Program-made: the position numbers and the translations under genes
Assembly (NCBI GenBank): GCA_032717465.1
Contig: CM064657.1
Span: 21,941,968 to 22,005,967, forward strand
DNA: 64,000 nucleotides
Reading direction: 5' to 3'
From: Coenobita brevimanus
Taxonomy: Eukaryota; Arthropoda; Malacostraca; Decapoda; Coenobitidae
Notes under the pieces: generated by a model
The model's database searches: none
What the model saw: the letters and a program-made list of their open reading frames with translations, nothing else
Told to the model about the DNA's origin: nothing
Shown here: one piece after another, positions 32,755 to 44,529 of the stretch
How positions within the stretch are numbered: the first letter of the stretch is position 1
Layout: each line of letters begins with the position of its first letter

Positions 32755-33114
32755 AGCGCCAAGGATTTGAATTTTCTACCCAGATGGAATCAAAGGGCGT
32801 ACTTCAAACTGATTAGTAGGATACCATCACGTGACCAAAAATATGCCTATGAGTGGCTGAAACAGACCTAGAAGAGGCATGAACAGTAGACGGAAGGAGG
32901 AACACACATACGAATGCACTGATTTTCTACACAGACTGGCAGAGTCAAGATCCAAGACATGGTATTTTGGGAAATTTTTATTTAATTCATTATCTCTGTA
33001 AATATTGATTTGTGAATGGGGTTCTGGGGTTCATTACCATTCCTAAGTATTATACTATGAGTTTATGGTGGTAATATTCCTAAACTGCGTATTGGCAACT
33101 TGTAAAATACTACC

Positions 33115-34345
33115 GTAAAGCTGTCATTTATCGAATTCAAGAACTTTTGTTATGTCATTTCCATAGTAACGTCGATGAGGTTTGAATGTTCAACAGCACA
33201 TCGACTTACTACGGAAGAAACTCACAAGTGTTGTTTCCAGCTTTGCTCCCGCATAATAGGAGCGTCGCATCATGCGAACCACGTGGAATGTTCACAATGG
33301 CTGAGTAGTTTCAGTGAACCGCAAGTATCAATCGCAGGATGAAAGTAAGAAACGGTTTTTCCCCTGGATGATTTCTCCCTGGATGATTTTCAGCTAATAA
33401 TTTAATTTAGTTTCGCTCATTGAGTATTGTGAAGCACATACAGTACTATGAAGTAAAGAACTCCGAAGTTCTTAATATGACTCAGAACAACATAGCTTCC
33501 AACAGTACTTGAGTGCTGGTGTTAAACGAGGCACCATATCATTCATGACATGCGCAATGTGAAATTTTATGATCTGCACTGCCAGCCTGACGTGTCGACA
33601 AAACTGAAATGAAAATGTAACTGATGAGATGATTACAGCCAGAAATGGGGTCATTTCCCTCAGTGATTTCATCATCAAAACATAGCAAAAACATTATTAT
33701 AAAATTATAGGCAGAATCTCCGATACTTTATTGCTGGCAACGATGAAAAAAAAAATTGTTACAACGGAAAATGTTTTTAAATTTGATTTTGTATTTATGT
33801 ACACGGATTAGAGGTGAACACTCCCCTGAAAAACCCGAGATTCAAAAGGATTCCTACATCTATTTTGGTGAGTATTTAGTTGATAACAAAATTTATTGAC
33901 AATGTAACACATGCAGCTACGGTTTCAACACCGCTCCACATAGGAGTAAAGTTATTAGCTTCTGCTTAGTGTGACGGTCGGGTCGGGTCAGACCGGGCCG
34001 CTCATTTCCAAACTTAACTGAGAGTAAATATCGCTCACTCACTTCGATCCCTTGCTCTTAATAATCTGATGTCAGCTGTAGAAGAATGCTACTTTTGTTC
34101 TGATAGCGAAATGACTAATGGTGACAGAATTAATATGCAGGGTGTGGCTAGGGGTTGCGCAGACATCCCCTGTGGTGCTGTAAGATGGCAGTCTTGGTCA
34201 CTTACTGATTTCCATGAAATGTATATCAGTGGCTAGCAAATTGCATTGTGCTGCAACCCAAGGATTTTTTTTTTTTTTTAATCAGCTTAGCTTTGGAGAA
34301 ATAACTGTCAGAAATTACATCTAAGGCAGGAGCATGAAAAATATG

Positions 34346-34347
<2 letters not shown>
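33115..34347. other. Unannotated
   Basis: No gene or repeat recognised, apart from a poly(T) of about 14 near 34267. Confidence 0.4.

Positions 34348-34391
<44 letters not shown>
34348..34391. repeat. (GA)n microsatellite
   Basis: About 22 GA units. A (CT)n tract follows at 34893-34920. Confidence 0.95.
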
Positions 34392-34395
<4 letters not shown>

Positions 34396-34889
34396 CGTAT
34401 TGGGGCAGAAGAGACAGGCTATAGACAGGCTGTCGCCAACCTAATCGCTCGCGAGATGGGTTTCCAGCTCGCTCTACACGCTGCAGTACGAGCTTATGGC
34501 GCTTATGGAGCTACCTTAACTCCCATTATATACCACTTTACTTCTGTTCCATTACCTCCTATTGACCTTATCATTTTATGTTATTCTAAACAATTTTGAC
34601 TCATGACTGCCTTTGCTGGCGATAATATTGCGGGCTATGCATTACGAAGTGCGTATTTTTGGGTCATCGTTGCTGATGCAGCTTAGCAACTGGGGTCAAG
34701 ATAGGGGGTGGGAATGAGAGCTACCAGTTACCCTAATACCCGATAAATATTTTATCTTGCTGATCCTCCTAGAACCTTTGTGGTTCGTCGCTGAAAATCT
34801 CGGTCATAAGAGGCATGTTGCAGCATTCCGAGACACCCCCATCTGAGGTATGGTGTAGTCCACGGACCACGGGTTAAAATCTCAGACTC

Positions 34890-34920
<31 letters not shown>

Positions 34921-34999
34921 GCTACATAAAATCTTCAGGCGCTAGCTATAATAAAATACTAGAGGAGGATTGATGGCGACAGAATTAACGCTTTCAAGA
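34392..34999. other. Unannotated, with (CT)n at 34893-34920
   Basis: No coding signal or transposon end seen. Confidence 0.4.
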
Positions 35000-35805
35000 T
35001 CTTTTAACTCACTCCGAGCTATATCGTCTGACATTAGCAGACTCATTCCCATCTCTATAAAATCGTCTGACAGTTGACTCACTCCTGGCTATATACAACC
35101 ATCTGACATTAGCTAAGTCACTTACCGCTATATGCAATCGTCTGACATTATCTGACTCACTCCCAGCTATATAAAATCGTCTGACATTAGGTGACTCACT
35201 CCTAGCTATAAAAGATCGTTTGACATTATCTGACTCACTCAGCCATACAAATTCGTCTGACATTTGCTGACTCACTCCCAGCTATAGCAGATCGTCTGAC
35301 TAGCTGACACTCTCAGCTATATACAATCGCCTAACATTACTTGACTCATTTCCAGCTGTATACACTACATACAATCGTCCGACATTAGCTGACTCACTCA
35401 GCTATTTACAATCGTCTGACATTAGCTGACCCGCTCTCACCTATATACAACCGTCTGACACTAGTTGACTCACTCCCAGCTATACTGTATAGAATCGTCT
35501 GACATTAGCTGACTCAACCCCAGTTATATGCAATCGTCAGACATTAGCTGACTCACTCCCAGCTGTATACGCCACGTACAATCGTTTGACATTAGCTGAC
35601 TCACTCTCAGCTATTTAAAATCGTCTGACATTAGCTGACTCACTCACCTGTATAAAATCGTCTGGCATTAGCTGACTCACTCTCAGCTGTAGAAAATCGT
35701 CTGACACTAGCTGTCTCACTCCCAGCTACAGGTATATGCAACCGTCTGACATCAGCTGACTCACTCCCAGCTACATAAAATCGGCTGACATTAGCTAGTA
35801 TTGAT
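35000..35805. repeat. 39-bp satellite with TGACTCA in each unit
   Basis: About 20 imperfect units of 39 bp, each containing AATCGTCTGACATTAG, CTGACTCACTC and CAGCTATAT. The unit is a multiple of three, which leaves a minus-strand frame open with a 13-residue repeat; I do not regard that as a gene. Most units contain TGACTCA. Some units carry longer variants with TATAC insertions. Confidence 0.9.
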
Positions 35806-35814
35806 AGCTAGAGT

Positions 35815-37175
35815 TTTCCACACCACGAGAGGGTTAAAGGCAACAGTATTAACACAATAATGCCCGTAGTCTTGAAATTGAGGGCAGGGGTTACCCTTCC
35901 CGTATCCTGCTCGAGGTGAAGGCTCACACCTTCAACGTAAGTGATAATCTTGAAAGCGTGAGAGCGCACCCCTTCCTATGGGTTGGCGCGGCAAGTAGTT
36001 GGTAACACTGATTAATATTAAAATTAAAAAAAAAAGCGTATGACTGTTTTTAAGACTGGCATACAATATAATCTCTTAATGTAAGACCGGCATTTCTTGA
36101 ATTCTCTGTAAAAGAGTATGCATACTGTACAGGTTTTGGAAAACCTGTACCGCAGGAAAAATTCGGTCAGGCATAACTTCAAAGGGGTTCATGCGGTCAA
36201 TAACAACCCTGCAAATACGCCGTGGCTGGTCATACCGATTTTGACTACATTTCTGCCCCAAATGCTCGTGTTTACCATTTTTCCCACCCAGAACCCCGAA
36301 ATCCCACCAGTCCCCCAAAACACCTGAGGGGGTGAGGTTAATTTGAAAACCAATCACGACACCGAAAAGAAAGGTATAATTCGTTCAGATCACACCAAAA
36401 TACATCTGAGAAATATATTGCTAAACCAAATCAAATTAGTGCGGACGTCTAAAAGTTTATCGAACGCAAACATGAGGCTTCGTAATTCAAACTAACTGGC
36501 CATGCACAATTCGTCTGTTTTGGTAGTACTCGATCATTCTTTAACTGTAGGAATCACTTAGTGAACTAATCAGACTAATTACAAAAGTATCATGCACAAT
36601 ATCTGATAAACAGCTTAGTGGAAATAATAAAAAATAAAATGGACGTGGATACAGTATCTCATCTTTGTTTTTATCTCGTCATAAATTAACTATCTCCGGA
36701 GAAGCTGTGAAGTCTTTTAAAATGGTAATAAAATTAAGCGTTAATTTTTTTCTTGACAATGTTTTTATCATTAAATTAAAATTCCCATCACACATACCAT
36801 AAGGTCCTTCAAATTCTACACAGTTTTCATTGCACAAGGCTCCTATAATATGAAGAAGGGGCATGCAAAGGGGTGCTATGAGACTCCCCGCAGATTTCAG
36901 TACTACACTGGGATAATACTCTCCCGTTTACAGGGGAACGCTCTCCCTTTCGTGCGTTAAGATTACCAAAAGATAAGGATAGGGCAAGGTGAACGCCTGC
37001 CCACAGTTTAAGACTACGGCTGTTACTCTCCTTACCTAAATCTAGTTGTCTGACGTTACTTGGATTACTTGGGTTGTCCCCTCCTTTAGATGTGGTTGTC
37101 AGTATAGTGGCTACGTTATCGAAAAATTATGTAAAACTGTTTCCATACATGGGGTAATACGTCATCACATTCCAG
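35815..37175. other. Unannotated, upstream intron of the transporter gene
   Basis: No upstream exon, repeat or promoter recognised. The last bases before 37176 form a plausible acceptor (CACATTCCAG). Confidence 0.4.
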
Positions 37176-37362
37176 GACTCTGCTATGTGGGTGGGTCTGG
37201 TGTCGGTGGTGGCATCCAGCGTGTTGCCGGTCATCTCAGGTCACCTAAATGACAGGTTTCTGGGTCACACCAAGTTGTTGCTGGTCCTCCACATGCTGGC
37301 CACCACTGCCTGCTTCTACTGGTTCCTCTTGATCACTTATGGAGCCATCCCCCTCTCAACAT
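37176..37362 (+). CDS. SLC49-like MFS transporter, internal exon
   Basis: 187-bp exon bounded by CACATTCCAG and GTAAGATA. It codes for 62 residues plus one base: WVGLVSVVASSVLPVISGHL (membrane segment), NDRFLGHTKLLLVL, then a second hydrophobic segment ending YGAIPLST. The pattern of helix, short polar loop with Asp/Arg and Lys, then helix with Trp-Phe fits the second-half helices of SLC49 proteins (FLVCR, DIRC2, MFSD7), which move haem, choline or related solutes across membranes. The substrate of this member cannot be told. The exon ends in phase 1, which matches the exon at 51897. No other exon was found in the window. Assignment rests on memory of family motifs. Confidence 0.7.
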
Positions 37363-37454
37363 GTAAGATAACCTGATGAACGATATTATTTCATCAGTAT
37401 CATGCACGGAATATTATATTATTGAACAATTATGGGTGGTGTACACACACCAGG

Positions 37455-39975
37455 GAGTAGAGTGTAGCACTAGTCCAGCAGGGCAGTACCTCGAAGATGA
37501 ATGGAAAGCTGATGACAGAGAGAGCTGGAGGTCTCGTTTCATCAGCCCTCAGGACTAGTCCCTGACCATCCCCTTTTGCTGCCAGTGTTTCAGTAACACA
37601 GACAGTAGGCCAGTATGCTCTCCAATACCAGTTTCTCTAACTGTCAACACCAGATTACATGCACAGTACACACTACACTTCCTTTCAAAATTAAAATAAA
37701 AAAATAGCATCTAATAACCAAGCCGTAGAGTCCCCCTGGGGGGAGGGGAACCATAAATGCCCCCACCATCCACCTCTTTCCCAGTGACGACACACCGAGC
37801 TGCCTGGAACCACAGTCTGACTCCCTTCATTTCTGCAACATTTGCGGCCTTTCCTCTAACTTTCTCTCTGTTGAGCACCACCTCTCCTTCTCTAAACCTC
37901 ACCTTCTCTTTTTAACTGGGAATCAGCTGTCTGAGGCAACTGGTAGTAAACCCTTTTCTCTCTCCTACTACTTTCTCCATACAGATTTCAGAGCCAAAGG
38001 TGGCTGTTGTGTATGTGTATGCAATGACTTATCTTGATCTCATGTTCCTGAACTTGATTCTAATGAATGCTCTACTCTCTGGCTTCAGCTTTCCAGTCAT
38101 TCTCGGACTAAATATATCTGCGCTGTTTACTTATCCTCTAATTCTACTGGCCATGAAAAATTCTTCAACTATCTTACTTCTACCATAGAACACATCCTAT
38201 CCATTTCTCCTTTCTCTGAAATGTCAACTCTAGGAGATTTCGGTGTTCACCAGCACCTTTGGCTGTCCTCTCCCTTCACTGATCCACCTGGTGAACAAAC
38301 CTACATCTTTTCTATCCTTAATGACCTAGTGCAACTTGTACAGCATCCTATCTGTATCCCTGATCACTTTGGAGAGAGTTCCAACATACCTGGCCTCTTC
38401 CTTACTACTAATCCTTCTCCATACACTGTTAAACTTTCTTCTTCGTTGGGCTTCTCCGATCACAACCTTATTACCTTAACCTGCCCTATCGCTCCAGAAC
38501 AGCCTGTGGACCCCCTAGAGAAACGTTGATTGTGGCACTTTGGAGCTGCTGACTGGAAGGTATTGCATACATGGCCAGGAGCCATCTGAGTGGGCCATGT
38601 GCTTTAAGGAAGTTATTCTCTCAGGCATGGAAGTATGCATTCCTTTCTCATATCCTTTGACTAATGCAAAAAAGCCTTGGTTTAATCTTGCTTCTTCTAA
38701 TGTTGTCAATGACAAGGAGAAGGCCTATAAAAGATACCAAAGCAAACGCACCACTGAATCACATCTTTTTGATGCTTCTGCCCAGAATCGTGCTAAGTCT
38801 GTTCTTTGCTAAAAATAATTTCATCAGTACTAAATGCTATCAACTCTTCAACTCGAAATCTTCCCGCTCCTTCTGGCACCTTGCCAAAAACCTTTCTAAC
38901 GTCTTTACCTCATCATTCTTCCCTCATCTTTTCTACTGTGATGGCTCTGTAGCTATTTCTTCTACTGATAAAGCAGATCTCTTCACTCAGACTTTCTCCT
39001 CCAGTTCCACCTTAGATGATTCCGGTGTTGTTGCTCCATCACTTCCCCCCTCCAACTTCCTCATGGCTGACATTAAAATTTCTTTAGCTGATGTATTTTC
39101 TGCCTTCACTGATCTCAATACTAACAAGGCATATGGGCCTGATGGAGTTCCTCCTGTTGTCCTCCAGAACATCCTCTGTGCTTACACCCTTCCTAAGTAA
39201 ACTCTTTCACCTTTTTCTATCAATTTGTACTTTTCCTTCTTGCTGGAAGTTTGCTCTCATTCAGCCAGTCCCAAAGCAGGGTGACCATACCCACTCCTCT
39301 GACTGTCGCCCAATTGCTTTAACATCATGCGTTTCAAAAGTTTTCGAGTCAATTCTTAACAGAAAAATTTTGAAGCATCTTTCCCATCACAGCCTTCTTT
39401 TTGATGGTCAGTGTGGGTTCCGTCAGGAACGCTCCACTGGCAATCTTCTGACCTACCTTTCAGACTCCTGGTCATCCTCCTTTCGGGACTTTGGCGAGAG
39501 CTTTGCCATTGCTCTTGACATCTCAAAGGCTTTCGATCAAGTCTGGCATAAATTTTTAATTTCCAAACTGCCCTCTTATGGTCTCTATCCTTCCATCTGT
39601 GCCTTCTTATATAGCTTCCTCTCTGGTCGTTCTACAGCTGCTGTTGTGGGCGGCCATCATTCTTCTCCTAGATCTATCAATAGTGGTGTTTCTCAGGGCT
39701 CTGTCCCATCACCATCTCTCTTTCATTTATTCATCAATGACCTTCTAAGCTGTACATCTAATCCTATCCACTCATACACTGATGATTCCACCCTTCATCT
39801 TTCCATTCGGTTCCCGCAACGTCCATCTCAGCAATTATTTCAACAAACACGGGATGAGAATATGGCACACCTAATGTGTGAGTTGGTTAGTATCTTTGAC
39901 AGGAGTAAAAGTAATCCTTCTGTTTTTAATACATCAAAGACTCAATTGTTACACCTATCAACCCGACAAAATCTT
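37455..39975 (+). mobile_element. LINE family A, copy 2, 5' part (in intron)
   Basis: Starts with a 5' UTR sharing GTAGCACTAGTCCAGCAGGG and CAGCCCTCAGGACTAGTCCC with copy 3 (inverted). It codes in broken frames for the EN blocks TLGDFGVHQHLWL and [11 protein letters not shown], then the RT blocks NKAYGPDGVPPVV, PVPKQGDHTHSSDCRPIALT, ALDISKAFDQVWH and SGVSQGSVPSPS; the usual YADD is replaced by YTDD. It breaks off after AAAATCTTCCACA and resumes at 44048. GDFN is GDFG and YADD is YTDD, so both enzymes are damaged. Confidence 0.82.
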
Positions 39976-40020
39976 CCACATAATATTTTTTTATGTGAGA
40001 AAGAAGGAACCAAGGGCTGA
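39091..40020 (+). pseudogene. LINE family A reverse transcriptase (copy 2)
   Basis: 309 codons open with the RT palm blocks FPSCWKFALIQPVPKQGDH, CGFRQERSTGNLLTYLSDSW, IALDISKAFDQVWHKFL, INSGVSQGSVPSPSLF and IHSYTDDSTLH. The active-site YADD is altered to YTDD. The frame runs into the inserted minus-strand copy at about 39976, so its last residues are foreign. It would prime and copy LINE RNA if intact; here it is a fossil. Confidence 0.78.
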
Positions 40021-40172
40021 GCCCACAAAAGAGTTCCTTCCAGGAAAAAAAACAACAGAAAAGAGAGCCAAATTCAAGATCTGTCCATTTCAAGATGCCT
40101 GGACACACTGCATTTGAAAGACTGAAGATCGTAGGAAATAGGAAATACAGACAGAGGGAGACACATCCAGAG

Positions 40173-41510
40173 TTAACCCTTTGGATAAATGAAGGACTGG
40201 GAGTAACGGTTAACTCTTACATTAGAGAGTTGGACAGAAAAAGGATGAGAGTTTGTTGCTAGACTGGTGCTAGGCGCCCGTCGTAGAGGTGGAGGGATGC
40301 AAGCAGACAGTTCAGAGGAGCAGTGACCATTGAAGTAACGATAGAAAAGAGATAGTGAAGCAAGAGTGTGGTGAAGAGATAGAGGTTGAAGGGAGCCAGT
40401 AAGAGGAGGAGAGTTGATGAGACGAAAAGCCTCTGACTCCACCCTATTGAGAAGAGCTGTATGTGAGGAGCCTCCCCACACATGAGAGTTGTACTCTACA
40501 CAGGGGCAAATAAAACCCGTGTATAAAATCAACAACCGTGCAGAGGTAAAGAAAGGCACGGGGTTGGCTTAGCACACCTAATCTCTTGAAAACAGATTTA
40601 ACAAGAGCGGCAATATGGTCTTTCCAAGATAAGTCCCGAGTGAATGAAACCCCAAGCATGTTCATGGATGATACAGGGTTGAGCTGGATATTATTAAACA
40701 TTAGTGGGTACTTCTGTGAAAGATTATTACGGGTTGATAGATGTAAAAACTGAGTCTTTGATGCATGAAAAACAACAAGATTATTTTTACCCCTGTCAGA
40801 GATACGAGCCAAGTCAGACATTAAGTGTGCCATAGCCTCAGCACTTGTTTGTTGAAGTAACTACTGAGATGAACGTTGAGGAAACCGAATGGAAAGGTGA
40901 TGGGTGGAATCATCAGTGTACGAGCGGATAGGGTTAGATGTACAGCTCAGATAATAGTTAAATAAAAGAGAGTTGGTGATAGGACAGACCCCTGAGAAAC
41001 ACCACTGTTGATAGATCTAGGAGAAAAGCGATGGCCGTCAACAACAGCAGCTATAGGACGACCAGAAAGGAAACTATAGATGGAGGCACAGATGGAAGGA
41101 TAGAAACCATAAGAGGGCAGTTTGGAAATTAAAGACTTATGCCAGACTCGATCGAAAGCCTTTGAGATGTCAAGTGCAATGGCAAAGCTTTCGCCAAAGT
41201 CCCTAAAGGAGTATGACCAGGAGTCTGAAAGGTAGGTGAGAAGATTGCCAGTGGAGCATCCCTGACGGAACCCATACTGATGATCAGAAAGAAGGTTGTG
41301 ATAGGAAAGATGCTTTAAAATTTTTCTGCTAAGAGTAGACCCAAAAACTTTTGAGACACAAGATGTTAAAGCAACTGGACGATAGTTAGAGGGTTGGAAA
41401 TGATCACCCTTCTTTGGGACTGGCTGAGTAAGAGCAAACTTCCAGCAAGAAGGAAAGGTACAAGTTGAAAGACAAAGGCGAAAGAGTTTACCTAGGCACA
41501 CTGTAAGCAC
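40173..41510 (-). pseudogene. LINE family A reverse transcriptase (copy 3)
   Basis: Open blocks: FPSCWKFALTQPVPKKGDHF, NYRPVALTSCVSKVFGS, QYGFRQGCSTGNLL, ALDISKAFDRVWHKSL and INSGVSQGSVLSPTLF. After YLTII a deletion removes the start of the YADD block, which is absent from the open frame. The C-terminal third (40833-40173) contains NMLGVSFTRDLSWKDH and VEYNSHVWGGSSHT and is in two frames. Confidence 0.78.
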
Positions 41511-41885
41511 AGAAGCACAATTCTTGATGACAACAGGAGGGACTCCATCAGGCTCATATGCCTTGTTAGTACTGAGGCCAGTGATGGGAGAAAATACTGT
41601 ACATCAGCCGAAGAAATTTTAATTTCAGCCGTGAGGAAGTCAGACGGGGAAAGTGATGGAGGAACAGCACCGGAATCGTCTAATGTGGAATTCGAGGAGA
41701 AAGTCTGAGCAAAGAGATCTGCTTTATCGGTATTATCAGTACAAGAAATAGCTTCAGAGCCATCAGAGTAGAAAAGAGAAGGGAAGGATGATGAGGTAAA
41801 GTTGTTAGAAAGGTTTTTGGCAAGGTGCCAGAAGGAGCGGGAAGATTTCGAGTTGGAGAGTTGAGAGCATTTAGTACTGATGAAA

Positions 41886-43319
41886 TTATTTTAACAGAGC
41901 GAAGAACAGACTTAGCACAGTTCCGGGTAGAAACATAAAAAAGATGTGATTCAGAGGTGGGTTGGCTCCAGTACCCTTTATAGGCCCTCTCCTTATTGCG
42001 GACAGTATTAGAACAAGCTGATTAAACCAAGGCTTTCTTGCATTAGTCGAAGGGTATGAGAAAGGAATGTATGCTTCTATGCCCGAGAGAATACCTCCAT
42101 AATGCACAAGGCACAGTCAGATGGCAGCTGGCCATGGAAGCAATAATCATTCCAGGAAAAATCAAAGGAGTACTGCCTGAAGGCCTCCCAATCAGCAGCT
42201 CCAAAGTGCCACAGACGATGTTTCTCTGCAGTGTCCACAAGCCATACCTGAGCAATAGGACAGGTTAAGGTGATAAGGTTATGATCGGAGGAGCCCAATG
42301 GAGAGAAAAGATTGACAGTGTAAGCAGAAGGATTAGTTGTAAGGAAGAGGTCAAGTATGTTGGAGATCTCTCCAGGGGGGCCAGGGATACAGGTAGGATG
42401 CTGTACAAGCTGCTCTAGGTCATTAACCCGCCCCGTCCCGACGACGTATGGGTACGTCACCACGATTTGCATTTGCCAGTCCCGGCGACGTACCAGTACG
42501 TCGTGCAATTGCAATGTACCTAATTTGCACAATTTTCAATTTTCGCACGTGATTTTTCGTATGTATACACCGGACACCTTCCTCTATTCCTGTACAAGAT
42601 ACCAAGCAGGGACAATGCCTTACACTGCATAACCTCCCCCCTCCCCCCCTCACGCCATTGTCTTGGCAAAGGACCTGTTACCAGTGACCTGGCTAGTAAA
42701 GTTATTCAGGGCCAGAGTGATTCCCCAATCGATGACAATGTGGAGGACAATGTTTACATAGCATTAGAAGAAGAAACAGCCAGAAATAATGATCAGGTAG
42801 TGTGGCAAAAATAGGTCAGGTATGGTGATTAGTTAGTGAGTGAAACAATGCTTATAATGCCTTTATTACTGCTTGAAAACCAATATACTGTCATACTACA
42901 TATACATTCGTACCAAGTAAATAAATAAATACCGTTTATGAGTGGATGAAATAGTTACCCTCCCATAGAACTCGTTTTCTTTGGTGCCAGCATGTTAGAA
43001 AACCCACTCAGGTAAGGAGGAACTCCTACCTGGATTGGGCACTTTAAACCTCAGGTGAGCGATTTCTCTATGAATTTTCGATGTTTCTCACCAAAAGCGA
43101 AGGTTTTAGCCAAAAAAAAAAAAAATCGAAAATACCTCGGGACTGGGGGATGTCGGAGGTGCGGAAAACCTCGGGACGTGACGGGTTAATAGAAAAGATG
43201 TAGGCTTGTTCACCAGGTGGATCAGTGAAAGGAGAGGAGAGCCAAAGGTGGTGGTGAACATTGAAATCTCCTAGAATGGAAATTTCGGAGAAAGGAGAAA
43301 TTGATAGAATGTGTTCCAT
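41886..43319 (-). pseudogene. LINE family A endonuclease (copy 3), split by a MITE
   Basis: [16 protein letters not shown] lies at 43319-43200, right of the [30 protein letters not shown] and [13 protein letters not shown] lie at 42430-42250, left of it. The MITE therefore cuts the endonuclease between GDFN and SDH. The linker with KPWFNQ and KGTGANP follows to 41886 in other frames. Confidence 0.78.
42427..43185. mobile_element. piggyBac MITE related to the element at 3056-7278
   Basis: 759 bp bounded by TTAA (42423-42426 and 43186-43189). The left 130 bp matches the inverted right end of the 3056-7278 element, including CCCGCCCCGTCCCG, GATTTGCATTTGCCAGTCCC and CGTGCAATTGCAATGT. The right 100 bp matches its inverted left end, including ACATCCCCCAGTCCCGAG. 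The interior (42640-43050) has no transposase frame and may derive from an unrelated or rearranged part. Paralogous LINE copy 1 has the empty TTAA at about 25180, which confirms the insertion. Confidence 0.9.
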
Positions 43320-44047
43320 CGTAGAAGTAAGATAGTTGAAGAATATATGATAGTCAGTAGAATAAGGAGATACGTAAACACTGCAGATATATTTAGTCAG
43401 AGAATGACAGGACAGCCGAAGCCAGAGAGTAGAGAATTCAGAAGAATTAAGTTCAGGAACACGAGAGCATGATAGGTCGTTGCATACATATACACAACAG
43501 CCACCTTTGGCTTTGATATGAGTATAGAGAAAGTAAGAGGATACAGAAAAGGATCAGCTGTCAGTTGCCTCAGACAGCTGAGTCTCTGTTAAGAAGTGAA
43601 AGAAAGGTTTATAGGAGGAGAGGTGGTGTTCAACAGAGAAAAAGTTAGAGGAAAGGCCGTGAATGTTGCAGAAATGAAGAAGTGAGTCAGACAGTGGTTC
43701 CAGGCATGTTGAGTCATCACTGGGAGATGGGCTGATGGTGGAGGAATTTTGTTTCCCCCCCCCCCCGGGGACTCCGAGGCATGGTTATAGTATGCTATTT
43801 TTCCTTAATTTTGAAAAGGTAGTGTAGTGTGGTGTACTGTGCATGTAGGCTGATGTTGACAGTTAGAGAGACTTGTGTTGGAGAGCATGCTGGCCTACTT
43901 TCTGGTAACTGAAACACTGAAAACGTTCAGCAAAGGGGGATGGTCAGGAACTAGTCCCGAGGGCTGATGAAACGGGAGCTCCAGCTCTCCTTGTCATCAG
44001 CTTTCCATTCACCTTGGAAGTACTGCCCTGCTTGACTAGTTCTACAG

Positions 44048-44397
44048 TCTACTCCACTAATGTGTAATAATATCCAGCTCAGTCCTGAATCATCATTAAC
44101 ATACTTGGGGGTTCATTCTCTCGGTATTTATCTTGGAAAGATCATATTACATCTCTTGTAAAATCTGCTTCCAAGAGATTAGGTGTGCTAAGCGGATTCC
44201 ATACCTTCTTTACTCCTGCACGGTTGTTGACTTTATACACGGGTTTTATTCCCCCCTGTGTGGAGCACAACTCTCATGTGTGGGGAGACTCCCCACATAC
44301 AGCTCTTCTCAATATGGTGGAGTCAATTGCTTTTCGTCTCATTAACACTCCTACTCCTACTGGCTACCTTCAGCCTGTCTCTTCGTCGCACTGTTGT
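44048..44397 (+). mobile_element. LINE family A, copy 2, 3' part
   Basis: Resumes with CCACTAATGTGTAATAATAT and codes in broken frames for a SWKDHITSLVKSASKRLG-like segment and CVEHNSHVWGDSPHT, equivalent to 54345-54660 of copy 4. It ends at CGTCGCACTGTTG, where a (CA)n tract begins, so its 3' tail is missing. Confidence 0.8.

Positions 44398-44529
<132 letters not shown>

Larger units (their letters stand above)
32015..33114 (-). mobile_element. Merlin-type DNA transposon derivative, 1100 bp
   Basis: The ends are inverted repeats. The left end GGTAAACTTTTACAAGTTGC continues as CAATAC. The right end, read inwards, is GGTAGTATTTTACAAGTTGC and continues as CAATAC. A stretch of 18 bp (TTTTACAAGTTGCCAATA) is identical. 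Flanking 8-mers GTAAAGTT (32007-32014) and GTAAAGCT (33115-33122) agree at 7 of 8 positions, fitting the 8-9 bp duplications of Merlin elements, whose termini start with GG. The only ORF (32416-32754, minus) has an IS1595/ISXO2-like zinc ribbon, the family Merlin belongs to. The DDE catalytic domain is absent. The left third instead carries a tandem duplication and a telomere-like tract. Confidence 0.78.
39976..44047 (-). mobile_element. LINE family A, copy 3, full length, nested in copy 2
   Basis: Minus-strand copy with its T-rich A-tail side at about 39985-39991 and its 5' end near 44040, where ACTAGTTCTACAG mirrors the 5' end of copy 2. It sits inside copy 2, whose text stops at CTTCCACA and resumes at CCACTAATGTGTAATAAT. 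Without the 759-bp MITE at 42427-43185 it is about 3.3 kb. Endonuclease parts are at 43319-43068, 42532-42077 and 42107-41886, RT parts at 41510-40947, 40833-40444 and 40559-40173. Many frameshifts. Confidence 0.85.

Noticed and set aside
34830..34885. tRNA-like text (GGTATGGTGTAGT and GGGTTAAAATC)
   Set aside because: The spacing between the would-be A and B boxes is too short and no cloverleaf can be drawn.
35009..35275. Open frame with a 13-residue repeat, and the CRISPR-like look of regularly spaced repeats
   Set aside because: The 39-bp unit is a contiguous tandem satellite without unique spacers, in a eukaryotic genome. The frame stays open because 39 is divisible by three.
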